From Microbacterium sp. 18062 (GTDB taxonomy: Bacteria > Actinomycetota > Actinomycetes > Actinomycetales > Microbacteriaceae): 64,000 nt of DNA. The stretch covers positions 24,733 to 88,732 of the forward strand of contig NZ_CACSKB010000010.1 of NCBI RefSeq assembly GCF_902706225.1, in the 5' to 3' direction. Shown one piece after another: positions 18,440 to 28,500 of the stretch (position 1 is its first letter; each line of letters opens with the position of its first letter). A model generated the notes under the pieces. The model was given only the letters and a program-made list of their open reading frames with translations, ran no database searches and had not been told where the DNA came from. The position numbers were made by a program, and so were the translations under genes.

Positions 18440-18553
18440 ATGCTGATTCGCCGGCCGTGGCTGACGCGGGTGCCGCTGCGGGACACCGACGGTCTGTCGC
18501 CGGCCGAGGCGCGGGCGCCGCACCGCTGGATGCGCGAGACGGGCACCGGCTGA
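18440..18553 (+). CDS. Possible 37-residue basic small protein
   Basis: ATG 18440 gives 37 codons ending at a TGA. The peptide is arginine-rich (LIRRPWLTRVPLRDTDGL, then APHRWMRETG). GAAAGGA directly precedes the ATG, a little too close for a good ribosome-binding site. The gap between the M3 peptidase and the gene after valS otherwise holds nothing. Codon use looks coding-like, but at this length that is weak evidence. Confidence 0.3.
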   Translation: MLIRRPWLTRVPLRDTDGLSPAEARAPHRWMRETGTG

Positions 18554-18578
18554 CCCTTGCACGTGAATCTCGTCGCGG

Positions 18579-18827
18579 TCAGCCGAACTCGTCGTCCGGA
18601 TCGTGGCGCACGATCGCCGCGCCGTCGTGGTTCAGCGACACGATGACCCCCGTGTCGAGCTCCGCGATCGGCCGGCCCTCGAGCCAGGTGAGGGTCCACC
18701 GGGGAGTGGGCTGGCCGAGCTGATCCGCCGGCAGTGCCTCCTCGACGCCGGAGATGCCGGCGCGCAGCTCGGCCGGCACGGCGGCAGGCGGGGTGGAACG
18801 GGCGGTCCAGCGGGTTCCGAGCTGCAT
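18579..18827 (-). CDS. Small conserved-looking protein coupled to valS
   Basis: 82 aa, acidic at the C-terminus (RHDPDDEFG). The pattern TPRWTLTWLEGRPIAELDTGVIVSLNHDG suggests a compact beta domain. The ATG is preceded by a strong AGGAGG that lies inside the valS stop region, and only one base separates the valS stop from this start, so translation is coupled. No family was recognised and no role is assigned. Confidence 0.7.
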   Translation of the reverse strand: MQLGTRWTARSTPPAAVPAELRAGISGVEEALPADQLGQPTPRWTLTWLEGRPIAELDTGVIVSLNHDGAAIVRHDPDDEFG

Positions 18828-18828
18828 G

Positions 18829-21399
18829 TCAGGCCTCCTGAGGGGCGAAGTCGATGCCGAGCACGGCGACCGTGTCCGCCTCGATGAACGAGAGCTCCGC
18901 GACCCGGCCCACGGCCTTGAGGTCGCCGTCTGCCGAGGCGAGCGCGTCGGCGAGCCCGGCGGGGGCACCCAGCACGAGCCGGGCGACGGCCGTCTTCTGC
19001 GAGACCTTCGCCTCGGTCTTGGCGCGACGGATGCCGATCAGCGCCTCGCTCACCGCTGTGAGCACGACCGGGTCGCCCTCGATGCCGAGGGGCTCGGGCC
19101 ACGCCGCGGTGTGGATCGAGTCCTCATGGAACCACGACCAGGCCTCTTCGGTCGCGAAGGCGATCACCGGCGCGAACAGACGCAGAAGAGTCTCGAGCGC
19201 GATGCGCAGGGCCAGTGCCGCCGACGCCTGGCCGCTGTCGGCCTGATCGTACGCGCGCTCCTTGACGAGCTCGAGGTAGTCGTCGCAGAACGTCCAGAAG
19301 AACGCCTCCACGATCTCGAGCGCCCGCGCGTGGTCGTACTGATCGAACGCCCTGGTCGCGTCGCGCACGACGCCGTCGAGGGTCGCCAGCATCGAGGCGT
19401 CGAGCGCGTGCGTGATCGTGGCGCCCTCGGGCACCGGGAACGACAGCACGAACTTCGCGGCGTTCAGCACCTTGATCGCGAGGCGGCGTCCGATCTTGAT
19501 CTGCGTCGGGTTCTGCGGATCGAACGCGGCATCCGTGCCGAGGCGGCTGGAGGCCGCCCAGTAGCGCACCGCATCCGAGCCGTGCTGGTCGAGGATCGCC
19601 GCCGGGGTCACGACGTTGCCCTTCGACTTCGACATCTTCTTGCGGTCGGGGTCGACGATGAAGCCGGAGATGGCCGCATCCGTCCACGGCGTCCGGTCGT
19701 CCTCGAGGGCGCTGCGCAGGAGGGTCGAGAACAGCCAGGTGCGGATGATGTCCTGCCCCTGGGGACGCAGGTCGAAGGGAGCCACGAGGTCCCACAGCTC
19801 GTCGTCGCGCTGCCAGCCGCCGGCCAGCTGCGGGGTGAGCGAGGAGGTCGCCCAGGTGTCGAAGATGTCGCGCTCCGCGTCGAAGCCGCCGGGCACGCCG
19901 CGCTGGTCCTCGTCATACCCGGGGGGCACGTCGGTGGTCGGGTCGACCGGCAGCTGACCGAGATCGGGCACGAGCACCCGGCCGTAGTCGCGGTCGCCGT
20001 TCTCGTCGAGCGTGTACCAGACCGGGATCGGCACGCCGAAGAACCGCTGCCGCGACACGAGCCAGTCGCCGGTGAGGCCGTTGGTCCAGTTCTCGAAGCG
20101 CACGCGCATGAAGTCCGGGTGCCAGTCGATCTCCTGGCCGAGTGCGATGAGCTTGTCGCGCAGCGCCGCGTCGCGGGCGCCGTTTCGCAGATACCACTGA
20201 CGGGTAGAGACGATCTCGAGCGGACGGTCGCCCTTCTCGAAGAACTTCACCGCGTGGGTGAACGGCTTCGACACCTCGATCAGCTCGCCGGTCTCCTGCA
20301 GCAGCTCCACCACGCGCTTCTTCGCGCTGAAGACCGTCTTGCCGGCGAGCTCCGCATAGGCGGTGCGTGCCGCATCCGACACGATGACGTCGGGCGCCGC
20401 GGCGACGATCCGTCCGTCCTGGCCGATGATCGTGCGGTTCGGCAGGTCGAGCTCACGCCACCAGACGATGTCGGTGACGTCGCCGAACGTACAGATCATG
20501 GCGATGCCGGAGCCCTTGTGGGGCTGCGCGAGCGGGTGCGCGAGGATCGGCACCTCCACGTCGAACAGCGGCGTGCGCACCGTCGAGCCGAACAGCGGTC
20601 GGTAGCGCTCGTCCTCGGGGTGCGCGACGAGGGCGACGCACGCGGCGAGCAACTCAGGACGCGTGGTCTCGATGTGCACGTCGCCGCTCCCGTCGCTCTT
20701 GTGGAACGCGAGCCGGTGGTAGGCGCTCGGCTGGTCGCGGTCCTCGAGCTCGGCCTGGGCGATGGCGGAGCGGAAGTCGATGTCCCACAGGGTCGGTGCG
20801 AGAGCCTGGTAGGCCTCGCCGCGCTCGAGGTTACGCAGGAACGCGAGCTGGCTCACCCGGATGGTGTCCTCGGAGATCGTGCGGTACGTCTGCGTCCAGT
20901 CGACGCTGAGTCCGAGCTTGCGGAAGAGCTCCTCGAACTGCTTCTCGTCCTCGATCGTCAGCTTCTCGCACAGCTCGATGAAGTTGCGGCGGCTGATGGG
21001 GATCTGGTCGGCCGCGCGGCTCGACTTGTTGTCGCCGCCCTCGAACGGCGGCGTGAAGTCGGGCTCGTACGGCAGCGACGGGTCGCAGCGCACACCGTAG
21101 TAGTTCTGCACGCGGCGTTCGGTCGGCAGGCCGTTGTCGTCCCAGCCCATCGGGTAGAAGACGGTCTTGCCCCGCATCCGCTCGAAGCGGGCCTTCAGAT
21201 CGGTGTGCGTGAACGAGAAGACGTGACCGATGTGCAGCGAGCCCGAGGCGGTGGGCGGGGGAGTGTCGATCGAGTAGACGCCCGCGCGACCGGACGCTCC
21301 CGCCGCATCCCGGTCGAAGAGGTATGTTCCGCGCTCCGCCCAGGTGCTGTCCCACTTCGCTTCGAGGCCTTCGAGGGCGGGCTTGTCGGGAATGGCCAT
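18829..21399 (-). CDS. valS: Valyl-tRNA synthetase
   Basis: 856 aa, class I synthetase. The HIGH-type motif GSLHIGHVF is near residue 55 and the KMSKS motif is in KKMSKSKGNVV. The editing (CP1) domain lies between them, and an anticodon-binding region and short C-terminus follow. It charges tRNA-Val with valine and hydrolyses mischarged Thr-tRNA. The start is set at ATG 21399, with GGAG 9 nt upstream; an in-frame ATG 27 nt earlier is less likely. No T-box was seen upstream. It is divergent from the HAD phosphatase. Confidence 0.96.
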   Translation of the reverse strand: MAIPDKPALEGLEAKWDSTWAERGTYLFDRDAAGASGRAGVYSIDTPPPTASGSLHIGHVFSFTHTDLKARFERMRGKTVFYPMGWDDNGLPTERRVQNYYGVRCDPSLPYEPDFTPPFEGGDNKSSRAADQIPISRRNFIELCEKLTIEDEKQFEELFRKLGLSVDWTQTYRTISEDTIRVSQLAFLRNLERGEAYQALAPTLWDIDFRSAIAQAELEDRDQPSAYHRLAFHKSDGSGDVHIETTRPELLAACVALVAHPEDERYRPLFGSTVRTPLFDVEVPILAHPLAQPHKGSGIAMICTFGDVTDIVWWRELDLPNRTIIGQDGRIVAAAPDVIVSDAARTAYAELAGKTVFSAKKRVVELLQETGELIEVSKPFTHAVKFFEKGDRPLEIVSTRQWYLRNGARDAALRDKLIALGQEIDWHPDFMRVRFENWTNGLTGDWLVSRQRFFGVPIPVWYTLDENGDRDYGRVLVPDLGQLPVDPTTDVPPGYDEDQRGVPGGFDAERDIFDTWATSSLTPQLAGGWQRDDELWDLVAPFDLRPQGQDIIRTWLFSTLLRSALEDDRTPWTDAAISGFIVDPDRKKMSKSKGNVVTPAAILDQHGSDAVRYWAASSRLGTDAAFDPQNPTQIKIGRRLAIKVLNAAKFVLSFPVPEGATITHALDASMLATLDGVVRDATRAFDQYDHARALEIVEAFFWTFCDDYLELVKERAYDQADSGQASAALALRIALETLLRLFAPVIAFATEEAWSWFHEDSIHTAAWPEPLGIEGDPVVLTAVSEALIGIRRAKTEAKVSQKTAVARLVLGAPAGLADALASADGDLKAVGRVAELSFIEADTVAVLGIDFAPQEA

Positions 21400-21482
21400 G
21401 CGGGATCTCCTCGATATGTGCGGCACTGTGTGAGCGTGCCTGAGTGTGTGAGTGCTGTCCCGAGTCTACTCGGGCAGCGAGA

Positions 21483-22349
21483 ATGGACACCGTGACCTCA
21501 TCGCGGCGCCGCATCGCCTTTCTCGACATCGACGGGACCATCACCCATGAAGGAGCCCGGATCGCGGACTCCACGATTGCCGCGATCCGCCGTGCACGAC
21601 AGGTGGGACACCTCGTCTATCTGAGCACGGGCCGTTCCGCCGGCGACATCGCGCCGAGCGTGCGCGAGATCGGCTTCGACGGCGCGGTGACGAGCGCCGG
21701 AGCCTACGCGACGGTGCGCTCCGAGACCGTGCTGGCCCGACCGATGGGGGAGCACCGCACCCGCAGGCTCGTCGAGTACTTCAGCGCCCACAGGATCCTC
21801 TACTTCCTGCAGTCCAACGCCGAGGTCTTCGCGAATGCGGAGATGCGCCGCTTCATCGTGGGCTTCCGGGAGGAGCGCCGTGCCCGGGACCGCGACGGCG
21901 GCAGCGAGGACGAGACCACCGCGCCGCCGCGCGACCTGCTCGACGTGGCCGACGCCGATCTCGCGACGATCGCCCGTGCCGTCTTCGTGAGCACCGCCGA
22001 TGACACGATCGAGCGCCTGCGCGCAGATCTCGGCGACGCGTTCGACGTGATCCCGGGCAGCATGCCGCAGCAGGGCGGCTCGAACGGCGAGATCGGCGCG
22101 GCCGGGGTGACGAAGGGGTCCGCGATCGCGGTCGTGCTGGATCACCTCGGCATGGATGCGTCCGACGCGATCGGCATCGGCGACAGCTGGAACGACGTCG
22201 AGATGTTCCAGGTCTGCGGGGTGAGCGTCGCGATGGGCAACGCCGATCCCGAGATCCGTGCTCTCGCCGACCGGGTCACGACCGACGTGCTCGACGACGG
22301 CGTCTGGAACGCATTCGACCGGCTCGGTCTGCTGACGCCGCGCGACTGA
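21483..22349 (+). CDS. HAD-superfamily phosphatase, Cof type
   Basis: 288 aa. Motif I is FLDIDGTIT (nucleophile Asp), motif II LVYLSTGRS, motif III Lys in GVTKGSAI, and motif IV GIGDSWNDVEMF. This is the Cof/class IIB architecture with a C2 cap. Members dephosphorylate sugar phosphates, FMN or similar metabolites. ATG 21483 is used; a GTG 9 nt later is possible. It is monocistronic. Confidence 0.9.
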   Translation: MDTVTSSRRRIAFLDIDGTITHEGARIADSTIAAIRRARQVGHLVYLSTGRSAGDIAPSVREIGFDGAVTSAGAYATVRSETVLARPMGEHRTRRLVEYFSAHRILYFLQSNAEVFANAEMRRFIVGFREERRARDRDGGSEDETTAPPRDLLDVADADLATIARAVFVSTADDTIERLRADLGDAFDVIPGSMPQQGGSNGEIGAAGVTKGSAIAVVLDHLGMDASDAIGIGDSWNDVEMFQVCGVSVAMGNADPEIRALADRVTTDVLDDGVWNAFDRLGLLTPRD

Positions 22350-22473
22350 TCTGCGCGGGCGTCCGCCGGTCGCCGATTCCCCTCTCGACCGGGAGCTCGT
22401 CGAAAGCCCCGTCGACGCAGGCGGATGCGGCCTCGACCGCGTATCCACGATGCCACTCGTCTCGCCGGAACAT
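22350..22473 (-). pseudogene. Remnant of a GNAT acetyltransferase
   Basis: Minus-strand reading from ATG 22473: EWHRGYAVEAASACVDGAFDEL then PVERGI, matching the acetyl-CoA-binding helix of RimJ/RimL-type GNAT proteins (G-R-G-Y-A-T-E-A..D-x-A-F). The frame then runs into the end of the HAD gene. Only this ~40-residue piece is present and the N-terminal half is missing. Relic by inference. Confidence 0.35.
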
Positions 22474-22552
22474 TGGGATCGGCCTTTCTCCGGCAGATGG
22501 CCTCCCTCCGGCAGGTTCCGCCCGCCGCGCGCGCCCCGCCTCGTCGGCGCGG

Positions 22553-22558
22553 TAGGAT
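22553..22558 (+). promoter_or_regulatory. Probable ileS promoter -10 (TAGGAT)
   Basis: TAGGAT in GCGGTAGGATCGCG, just upstream of the T-box stem I. Transcription would start near 22565. Confidence 0.5.
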
Positions 22559-22564
22559 CGCGGT

Positions 22565-22757
22565 ACACGTATCGATCCGGCCATCACCGGGGAGCACTCG
22601 GAAGAACGGCGTTCGCGCCCATTAGAACCGAGCGGGGCAGGCCCGTCATCGCCGCAGTGAGAGAGGTCGTCGCATCCACCGGATGCCCGGCAACGCAGGG
22701 TGGTACCGCGGTCTCGGTGAGATCGTCCCGGCAGACCGCGTTCGACTTCCCTGCGAG
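22565..22757 (+). promoter_or_regulatory. T-box leader (tRNA-Ile-sensing riboswitch) of ileS
   Basis: The conserved T-box sequence GGGTGGTACCGCG is at 22698-22710. Upstream is a stem I region GATCCGGCCATCACCGGGGAGC with ATC as the probable Ile specifier (22583-22585), followed by GAAGAACGG and ATTAGAACCGAGCGGG as in actinobacterial ileS T-boxes. There is no U-run terminator. In this phylum ileS T-boxes act on translation start by freeing the ribosome-binding site when uncharged tRNA-Ile binds. The short stem I fits that class. Confidence 0.9.
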
Positions 22758-25700
22758 ATGACGATGACCTACCCCCGAACCTCCGCCGCCGGCAGCTCGT
22801 TCGGCGCTGCCGGCGCCACCGCGCCGTCTCCCGACGGTAGCGTTGCACCGCCCGGGATTGTGGCCCCGGTCACCCCGAGCCCCCGGTTCCCCGACATCGA
22901 GCGGGAGGTGCTCGACTTCTGGCGGGATGACGACACCTTCCGTGCGTCGATCGCGCAGCGCGAGGGCGCCGAGGAGTGGGTCTTCTACGACGGCCCGCCG
23001 TTCGCGAACGGGCTGCCGCACTACGGGCATCTGCTCACCGGCTACGCGAAGGACCTCTTCCCGCGCTTCCAGACGATGCGCGGCAAGAAGGTCGACCGTG
23101 TCTTCGGCTGGGACACCCACGGCCTGCCCGCCGAGCTCGAGGCGATGAAGCAGCTCGGGATCACGGAGAAGGACGAGATCGAGCGCATGGGCGTCGCGAC
23201 GTTCAACGCCAAGGCGCGCGCCTCGGTGCTCGAGTACACGCACGAGTGGGAGGACTACGTCACCCGTCAGGCGCGCTGGGTCGACTTCGAGCGGGGCTAC
23301 AAGACGCTCGACACCGGCTACATGGAGTCCGTGCTGTGGGCGTTCAAGACGCTCTGGGACAAGGGCCTCGCCTACGAGGGCTACCGCGTGCTGCCGTACT
23401 GCTGGCGTGACGAGACGCCGCTGTCGAGCCATGAGCTGCGCATGGACGACGACGTCTACAAGATGCGGCAGGACCCGTCGGTCACGGTCACATTCCCGCT
23501 CGTCGGCGCGAAGGCCGAGGCGCTGGGGCTGACCGGCGTACGGGCCCTGGCCTGGACGACGACGCCGTGGACGCTGCCCACGAACCTCGCGCTCGCGGTC
23601 GGTCCCGGCATCCGGTACGTCGTGCTCCCCGCGGGTCCGGCGGGTGCCGCCGACGTGCACCATGCCCCGGACGGCGGGTCCGACGACCGGCTCGAGGCTG
23701 CGGCGCACCGCTACCTGATCGCCGAGGACCTGCTGGGCGGCTACGCGAAGGATCTCGGCTACGAGTCGGCGGATGCGGCGAGCGAGGCCGTGCAGCAGAC
23801 GATCACCGGAGCCGAGCTCGGCGGCGTCGCCTACGACCGGCTCTTCGACTACTACGCGGACGCCGAGGCATGGGGCACGCAGGACGCGTGGCACATCCTC
23901 GTCGACGACTACGTCACGACCACCGACGGCACCGGCATCGTGCACCAGGCGCCCGCCTACGGCGAGGACGACAAGCGGATCGCGGACGCCGCGGGCCTGC
24001 CCACGATCGTGAGCGTCGACGACGGCGGCCGTTTCCTGCCGCAGGTGACGGACGTCGCGGGGGAGCTGTGGCTCGACGCCAACCGCCCGCTCATCCGGCT
24101 GCTGCGCCAGGCCGGGCGGCTGCTGCGCGAGGCGAGCTACGAGCACTCGTACCCGCACTGCTGGCGCTGCCGGAACCCGCTCATCTACAAGGCCGTCTCC
24201 AGCTGGTTCGTGCGGGTCACCGACGTCAAGGACCGCCTGATCGACCTCAACGAGCAGATCACCTGGGCGCCAGAGAACGTCAAGCACGGCCAGTTCGGCA
24301 AGTGGGTCGAGGGCGCACGCGACTGGTCGATCAGCCGCAACCGGTACTGGGGCTCGCCGATACCGGTGTGGAAGAGCGATGACCCGGCGTACCCGAGGAC
24401 CGACGTGTACGGCTCGCTGGAGGACCTCGAGCGGGACTTCGGGCGTCTCCCGCGCGATCCCGAGGGCGACGTCGACCTGCATCGCCCGTTCATCGACGAC
24501 CTCACGCGCCCCAACCCGGACGACCCGACGGGGGCGTCGACCATGCGCCGGATCGAGGATGTCTTCGACGTCTGGTTCGACTCCGGCTCGATGCCGTACG
24601 CGCAGGTGCACTACCCGTTCGAGAACCGTGAGTGGTTCGACACGCACGCTCCCGCCGACTTCATCGTCGAGTACATCGGTCAGACCCGCGGCTGGTTCTA
24701 CGTCATGCACGTGCTCTCGGGCGCACTGTTCGACCGCCCGGCCTTCACGGGCGTCTCGTGCCACGGCATCGTGCTCGGCAGCGACGGCCAGAAGATGTCG
24801 AAGTCGCTGCGCAACTACCCGGACGTGAGCGAGGTGTTCGACCGGGACGGCTCCGACGCCATGCGCTGGTTCCTGATGTCGAGCTCGGTGCTGCGCGGGG
24901 GCAACCTCGTGGTCACCGAGGAGGGCATCCGGGCGGGGGTGCGCGAGTTCCTGCTGCCGCTGTGGAACACCTGGTACTTCTTCGCCACGTACGCGAACGC
25001 GGCGCTGCCGGTCGCCGAGCGAGCGCAGCGGGACGACGCGTCCGGCGGGTACGAGGCGCGCTGGCGCACCGACTCCACGGATGTGCTCGACCGCTACATC
25101 CTGACGCTCACCGGCGAGCTCGTGCGCGAGGTCGCCGCCGACCTGGAGGCCCTCGACTCGACGACCGCGGCCGCGCGGCTGCGCGACTTCGCCGAGGTGC
25201 TGACCAACTGGTACATCCGCCGGTCGCGCGACCGGTTCTGGCAGGGAGTCTCGGACGACCCGTGCAGCACCGAGGCATTCGACACCCTCTACACGGTGCT
25301 GGAGACGCTGACGCGCGTCGCCGCGCCCCTCATCCCCCTCGTGGCGGAGCGGGTGTGGCAGGGGCTGACCGGGGGACGCAGCGTGCACCTCGAGGACTGG
25401 CCGGATGCGGCCGCCTTCCCGGATGCGACCGACATCCGTGCGGCGATGGACGCCGTGCGCGAGGTGTCGTCGGTCGCGAACGCGCTGCGCAAGCGCGAGG
25501 GCAGGCGTGTGCGTCTGCCGCTGCCGCTGCTGACGGTCGTGGTGCCGGATGCGGGTGCTCTCGCGCAGTTCGACGGCGTCCTCCGGGAGGAGCTGAACGT
25601 GAAGGCGGTCGAGCTGGTCGACCTCCGCGCCGACACGGCCGCGGAGTACGGGATCACCCACCGGCTGACGGTCAACGCGCGGGCCGCGGGACCGCGCCTC

Positions 25701-26240
25701 GGCAAGCAGGTGCAGCAGGTCATCAAGGCGGCGAAGGCCGGCGACTGGGCCGAGACCGACGGCCGTGTCATCGCCGGCGGGATCGTCCTCGAGGCGCCCG
25801 AGTACGAGCTCGCGCTCGAGACGAGCGGCCGGCCCGAGGGCGAGGCCCTGGCGGTGCTCGTGGGCGGCGGCTTCGTGCTGCTCGACACGCGCACCACGCC
25901 CGAGCTCGAGGCGGAGGGACTCGCGCGCGACGTCATCCGCGCGGTGCAGGACACCCGAAAGGCCGCCGGCTTCGACGTCAGCGACCGCATCCATCTGCAG
26001 CTGCTGTTCGACGACGCGGCGGACGGCGAAGCGCTGATCGCCGGCTTCGACGCGGCCGACGTCGCCGGCGAGACGCTCTCCGTGGCCTATGTCGTGGGCG
26101 TGCGCGGCGCGACCCTTCTGGAGTCGTCCGCTGGGCTCGGCGCCCATGCGACCGAGTACGAGGCGGTCGTCGAGGCGGGCACGTATGTCAACCGAGGCGC
26201 CTTCACGGTGTCGGTGGCGCGAACGGGAGATTCGAAATGA
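22758..26240 (+). CDS. ileS: Isoleucyl-tRNA synthetase
   Basis: 1160 aa, class I synthetase of the long type. The HIGH-type motif is LPHYGHLL and the KMSKS motif is [10 protein letters not shown]. Between them is the CP1 editing domain ([16 protein letters not shown]), and a tRNA-binding C-terminal region follows. It charges tRNA-Ile and edits Val-tRNA. The first ~35 residues before [10 protein letters not shown] are low-complexity. ATG 22758 follows the T-box directly; ATG 22764 is a possible alternative. The stop overlaps the folC start (ATGA). Expression is likely controlled by the T-box. Confidence 0.96.
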   Translation: MTMTYPRTSAAGSSFGAAGATAPSPDGSVAPPGIVAPVTPSPRFPDIEREVLDFWRDDDTFRASIAQREGAEEWVFYDGPPFANGLPHYGHLLTGYAKDLFPRFQTMRGKKVDRVFGWDTHGLPAELEAMKQLGITEKDEIERMGVATFNAKARASVLEYTHEWEDYVTRQARWVDFERGYKTLDTGYMESVLWAFKTLWDKGLAYEGYRVLPYCWRDETPLSSHELRMDDDVYKMRQDPSVTVTFPLVGAKAEALGLTGVRALAWTTTPWTLPTNLALAVGPGIRYVVLPAGPAGAADVHHAPDGGSDDRLEAAAHRYLIAEDLLGGYAKDLGYESADAASEAVQQTITGAELGGVAYDRLFDYYADAEAWGTQDAWHILVDDYVTTTDGTGIVHQAPAYGEDDKRIADAAGLPTIVSVDDGGRFLPQVTDVAGELWLDANRPLIRLLRQAGRLLREASYEHSYPHCWRCRNPLIYKAVSSWFVRVTDVKDRLIDLNEQITWAPENVKHGQFGKWVEGARDWSISRNRYWGSPIPVWKSDDPAYPRTDVYGSLEDLERDFGRLPRDPEGDVDLHRPFIDDLTRPNPDDPTGASTMRRIEDVFDVWFDSGSMPYAQVHYPFENREWFDTHAPADFIVEYIGQTRGWFYVMHVLSGALFDRPAFTGVSCHGIVLGSDGQKMSKSLRNYPDVSEVFDRDGSDAMRWFLMSSSVLRGGNLVVTEEGIRAGVREFLLPLWNTWYFFATYANAALPVAERAQRDDASGGYEARWRTDSTDVLDRYILTLTGELVREVAADLEALDSTTAAARLRDFAEVLTNWYIRRSRDRFWQGVSDDPCSTEAFDTLYTVLETLTRVAAPLIPLVAERVWQGLTGGRSVHLEDWPDAAAFPDATDIRAAMDAVREVSSVANALRKREGRRVRLPLPLLTVVVPDAGALAQFDGVLREELNVKAVELVDLRADTAAEYGITHRLTVNARAAGPRLGKQVQQVIKAAKAGDWAETDGRVIAGGIVLEAPEYELALETSGRPEGEALAVLVGGGFVLLDTRTTPELEAEGLARDVIRAVQDTRKAAGFDVSDRIHLQLLFDDAADGEALIAGFDAADVAGETLSVAYVVGVRGATLLESSAGLGAHATEYEAVVEAGTYVNRGAFTVSVARTGDSK

Positions 26241-27589
26241 GCGCTCGGGAGAGAGCCGACGCGGTGTACGCCGCGCTGCTGACACGCCAGGGCGAGCAGT
26301 GGGTGCAGCCGCGGGTGGAGCGCACCCGCCGCGTGCTGGAGCTGCTCGCCGACCCACAGCGCACCTACCGCGTCGTGCACGTCACGGGCACGAACGGCAA
26401 GACGTCGACGAGCCGCATCGTCGAGAGCCTGCTGCGCTCGTACGGCCTGCGGACCGGGCTCTTCACGAGTCCCCATCTCGAGCGGTTCACCGAACGGATA
26501 ACGATCGACGGCGAGCCTATCGCCGACGACGCGGTGGCCGACGCCTGGGACGAGATCGAGCCGTTCGTCGACCTCGTCGACGCCGAGCTCGTCGCGGCGG
26601 GAGACGCCCCGCTGACCTTTTTCGAGCTCCTCACCGTGCTCGCGTTCGTCGCGTTCGCGGACGCACCGGTCGACGTGGCGGTCGTCGAGGTCGGCATGGG
26701 CGGCTCCTGGGACTCCACGAACACCGTCGACGGCGACGTGGCCGTGATCGCGCCCATCGGCCTCGACCACGCCGACCGCCTCGGCGGCACCATCGCCGAG
26801 ATCGCGACGGTCAAGGCAGGGATCATCAAGCCGGATGCGGCGGTCGTCTCGGCCGCGCAGACCCCCGAGGCCGAGGCGGTGCTGCGTGCGCGGGCCGAAC
26901 GCGTGGGGGCGACGATCGCGTTCGAGGGTGAGGACTTCGGCCTCACCGCCGCGCGCCTCGCCGTCGGGGGGCAGCTCGTGGACATCCAGGGGCTCGCGGG
27001 GGAGTACGCGGAGCTCTACCTGCCGCTGTATGGCGTGCACCAGGGGCGCAACGCGGCGCTCGCGGTCGCCGCCGTCGAGTCGCTCATCGGCGGTGCGTCG
27101 CAGGCGCTCGTCGGCGACGTGCTCACTGACGCGTTCGCGCAGACGACCTCGCCCGGCCGGCTGCAGCTGGTGGGCGCGCATCCGACCGTGATCGTGGACG
27201 CCGCACACAACCCGCACGGCACCGTCGCCCTCGTGGAGGCCCTTCGCAGCTCCTTCGACTTCGACGAGTGGGGCGTCGTGCTCGGCGTGCTCGGCGACAA
27301 GGACGCGCGCGGCATCGTCGCGCAGCTGCAGCCGATCGCGACCCACGTGTTCGCGACCGCGCCGGACTCCGAGCGTGCTAACGACGCCGATGCGATCGCA
27401 GACCTCGCCGAAGAGGCGGGGCTGCGCGTGACGGTGCACGACGACCTGCCGTCGGCGGCGGAGGCGGCCCGGGAATGGGCAGCGGCATCCGAGCGCCGTG
27501 CCGTCGTCGTGGCGGGATCGGTCGTGCTCGCGGGTGAGGCGATCGCGCTGGCCGCGGCGGAGTCCTGGAAGGACGGGTGGTCGGAGTGA
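26237..27589 (+). CDS. folC: Folylpolyglutamate / dihydrofolate synthase
   Basis: 450 aa. The Mur-ligase-type ATP loop is [13 protein letters not shown], followed by [14 protein letters not shown] and [15 protein letters not shown], then the C-terminal domain with VDAAHNPHG. It adds glutamate to dihydropteroate and folates in the cytosol. The ATG overlaps the ileS stop (ATGA), and its stop overlaps the next start (GTGA), so four functions share one transcript (ileS-folC-DUF4233-ndk). Confidence 0.95.
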   Translation: MSARERADAVYAALLTRQGEQWVQPRVERTRRVLELLADPQRTYRVVHVTGTNGKTSTSRIVESLLRSYGLRTGLFTSPHLERFTERITIDGEPIADDAVADAWDEIEPFVDLVDAELVAAGDAPLTFFELLTVLAFVAFADAPVDVAVVEVGMGGSWDSTNTVDGDVAVIAPIGLDHADRLGGTIAEIATVKAGIIKPDAAVVSAAQTPEAEAVLRARAERVGATIAFEGEDFGLTAARLAVGGQLVDIQGLAGEYAELYLPLYGVHQGRNAALAVAAVESLIGGASQALVGDVLTDAFAQTTSPGRLQLVGAHPTVIVDAAHNPHGTVALVEALRSSFDFDEWGVVLGVLGDKDARGIVAQLQPIATHVFATAPDSERANDADAIADLAEEAGLRVTVHDDLPSAAEAAREWAAASERRAVVVAGSVVLAGEAIALAAAESWKDGWSE

Positions 27590-27990
27590 GCGCGGCCGAG
27601 GCGCGGGTGCGCCGCCGTCGCGGAGCGCAGGAGTCGCTGGCGCAGATCGTGCTGGTCTTCGAGTCCGTCATCGTCTTTCTGGCGGGGCTCGTCGTCTACG
27701 GGCTGAACGCGCTGCCGTTCGGGCTCGCCCCGTGGTGGGGCATCGTCGCCGGCGCGGTGTTCGCGTTGCTCATGGTGCTGGCGAGCGGTGTCGTGCGGTG
27801 GCGGTGGGGCATCGTCGTCGGCTGGGTCATGCAGGTCGTCCTCGCCCTCGCCGCGTTCCTCGTGCCGGCGATCCTCATCGTCGCGCTCATTTTCGGGGGG
27901 ATGTGGGCGTATGCGACGATCAAGGGGGCGGCGCTCGATCGACGCAATGCGCGACTGGCCGCTCAGGAAACCCTCTCGAACGGAGACTGA
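27586..27990 (+). CDS. DUF4233 membrane protein
   Basis: 134 aa. A basic N-terminus (RVRRRRGAQ) is followed by four hydrophobic spans ending near residue 115. The invariant-looking start of the first span (SLAQIVLVFESVIVFLAGL) and the position directly after folC identify the actinobacterial DUF4233 family; its function is unknown. The GTG overlaps the folC stop as GTGA; a GTG 9 nt earlier is also in frame. Confidence 0.88.
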   Translation: MSAAEARVRRRRGAQESLAQIVLVFESVIVFLAGLVVYGLNALPFGLAPWWGIVAGAVFALLMVLASGVVRWRWGIVVGWVMQVVLALAAFLVPAILIVALIFGGMWAYATIKGAALDRRNARLAAQETLSNGD

Positions 27991-27997
27991 TCCCACC

Positions 27998-28414
27998 ATG
28001 GCCACCGAAGAAACCCTCGTCCTCGTCAAGCCCGACGGCGTCGCGCGCGGCCTGACCGGCGCCATCCTCGCCCGGATCGAGGCGAAGGGGTATGCCCTCG
28101 TCGACATCCGGCTCGTCGAGCCCGACCGCGGTCGACTCGAGCAGCACTACGCCGAGCACGAGGGCAAGCCGTTCTACGAGCCGCTCCTGGAGTTCATGCT
28201 GTCGGGTCCGTCGGTGGCGATCCGCCTCGCGGGCAACCGTGTCATCGAGGGGTTCCGCTCGCTCGCGGGGACCACCGAGCCCACGACCGCGGCTCCCGGC
28301 ACGATCCGCGGCGACTTCGGTCGCGACTGGGGCCTGAAGGTCCAGCAGAACCTGGTGCACGGCAGCGACAGCCCCGAGTCCGCCGCACGCGAGCTCGGCA
28401 TCTGGTTCGCCTGA
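27998..28414 (+). CDS. ndk: Nucleoside diphosphate kinase
   Basis: 138 aa, standard length. It begins with TLVLVKPDGVARGL, contains the substrate-binding Arg/Thr segments (GTTEPTTAAPGTIRGDFG), and has the catalytic His in NLVHGSDSPESA. It balances NTP pools by ping-pong phosphate transfer. It is the last gene of the ileS operon, 7 nt after DUF4233. A weak hairpin (GGCAGAG/CTCTGCC, 28446-28472) follows. Confidence 0.97.
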   Translation: MATEETLVLVKPDGVARGLTGAILARIEAKGYALVDIRLVEPDRGRLEQHYAEHEGKPFYEPLLEFMLSGPSVAIRLAGNRVIEGFRSLAGTTEPTTAAPGTIRGDFGRDWGLKVQQNLVHGSDSPESAARELGIWFA

Positions 28415-28500
28415 GCCCGAATCGCGCTGCGCCTGAGTCCGCGGGGCAGAGGTAGTCGTCGCTCTGCCGCTCCGTGGCTGGAGCGACGGCCGAGGTGGCG

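Noticed and set aside
18754..21495. 913-codon plus-strand frame across valS
   Set aside because: Antisense shadow of valS; no protein-like pattern.
24632..26236. Long open frame running in +2 through ileS into folC
   Set aside because: Arginine-rich shadow of ileS; only the part from 26237 is folC.
22584..26357. 1257-codon minus-strand frame across ileS
   Set aside because: Antisense shadow; valine/arginine-rich composition, no motifs.
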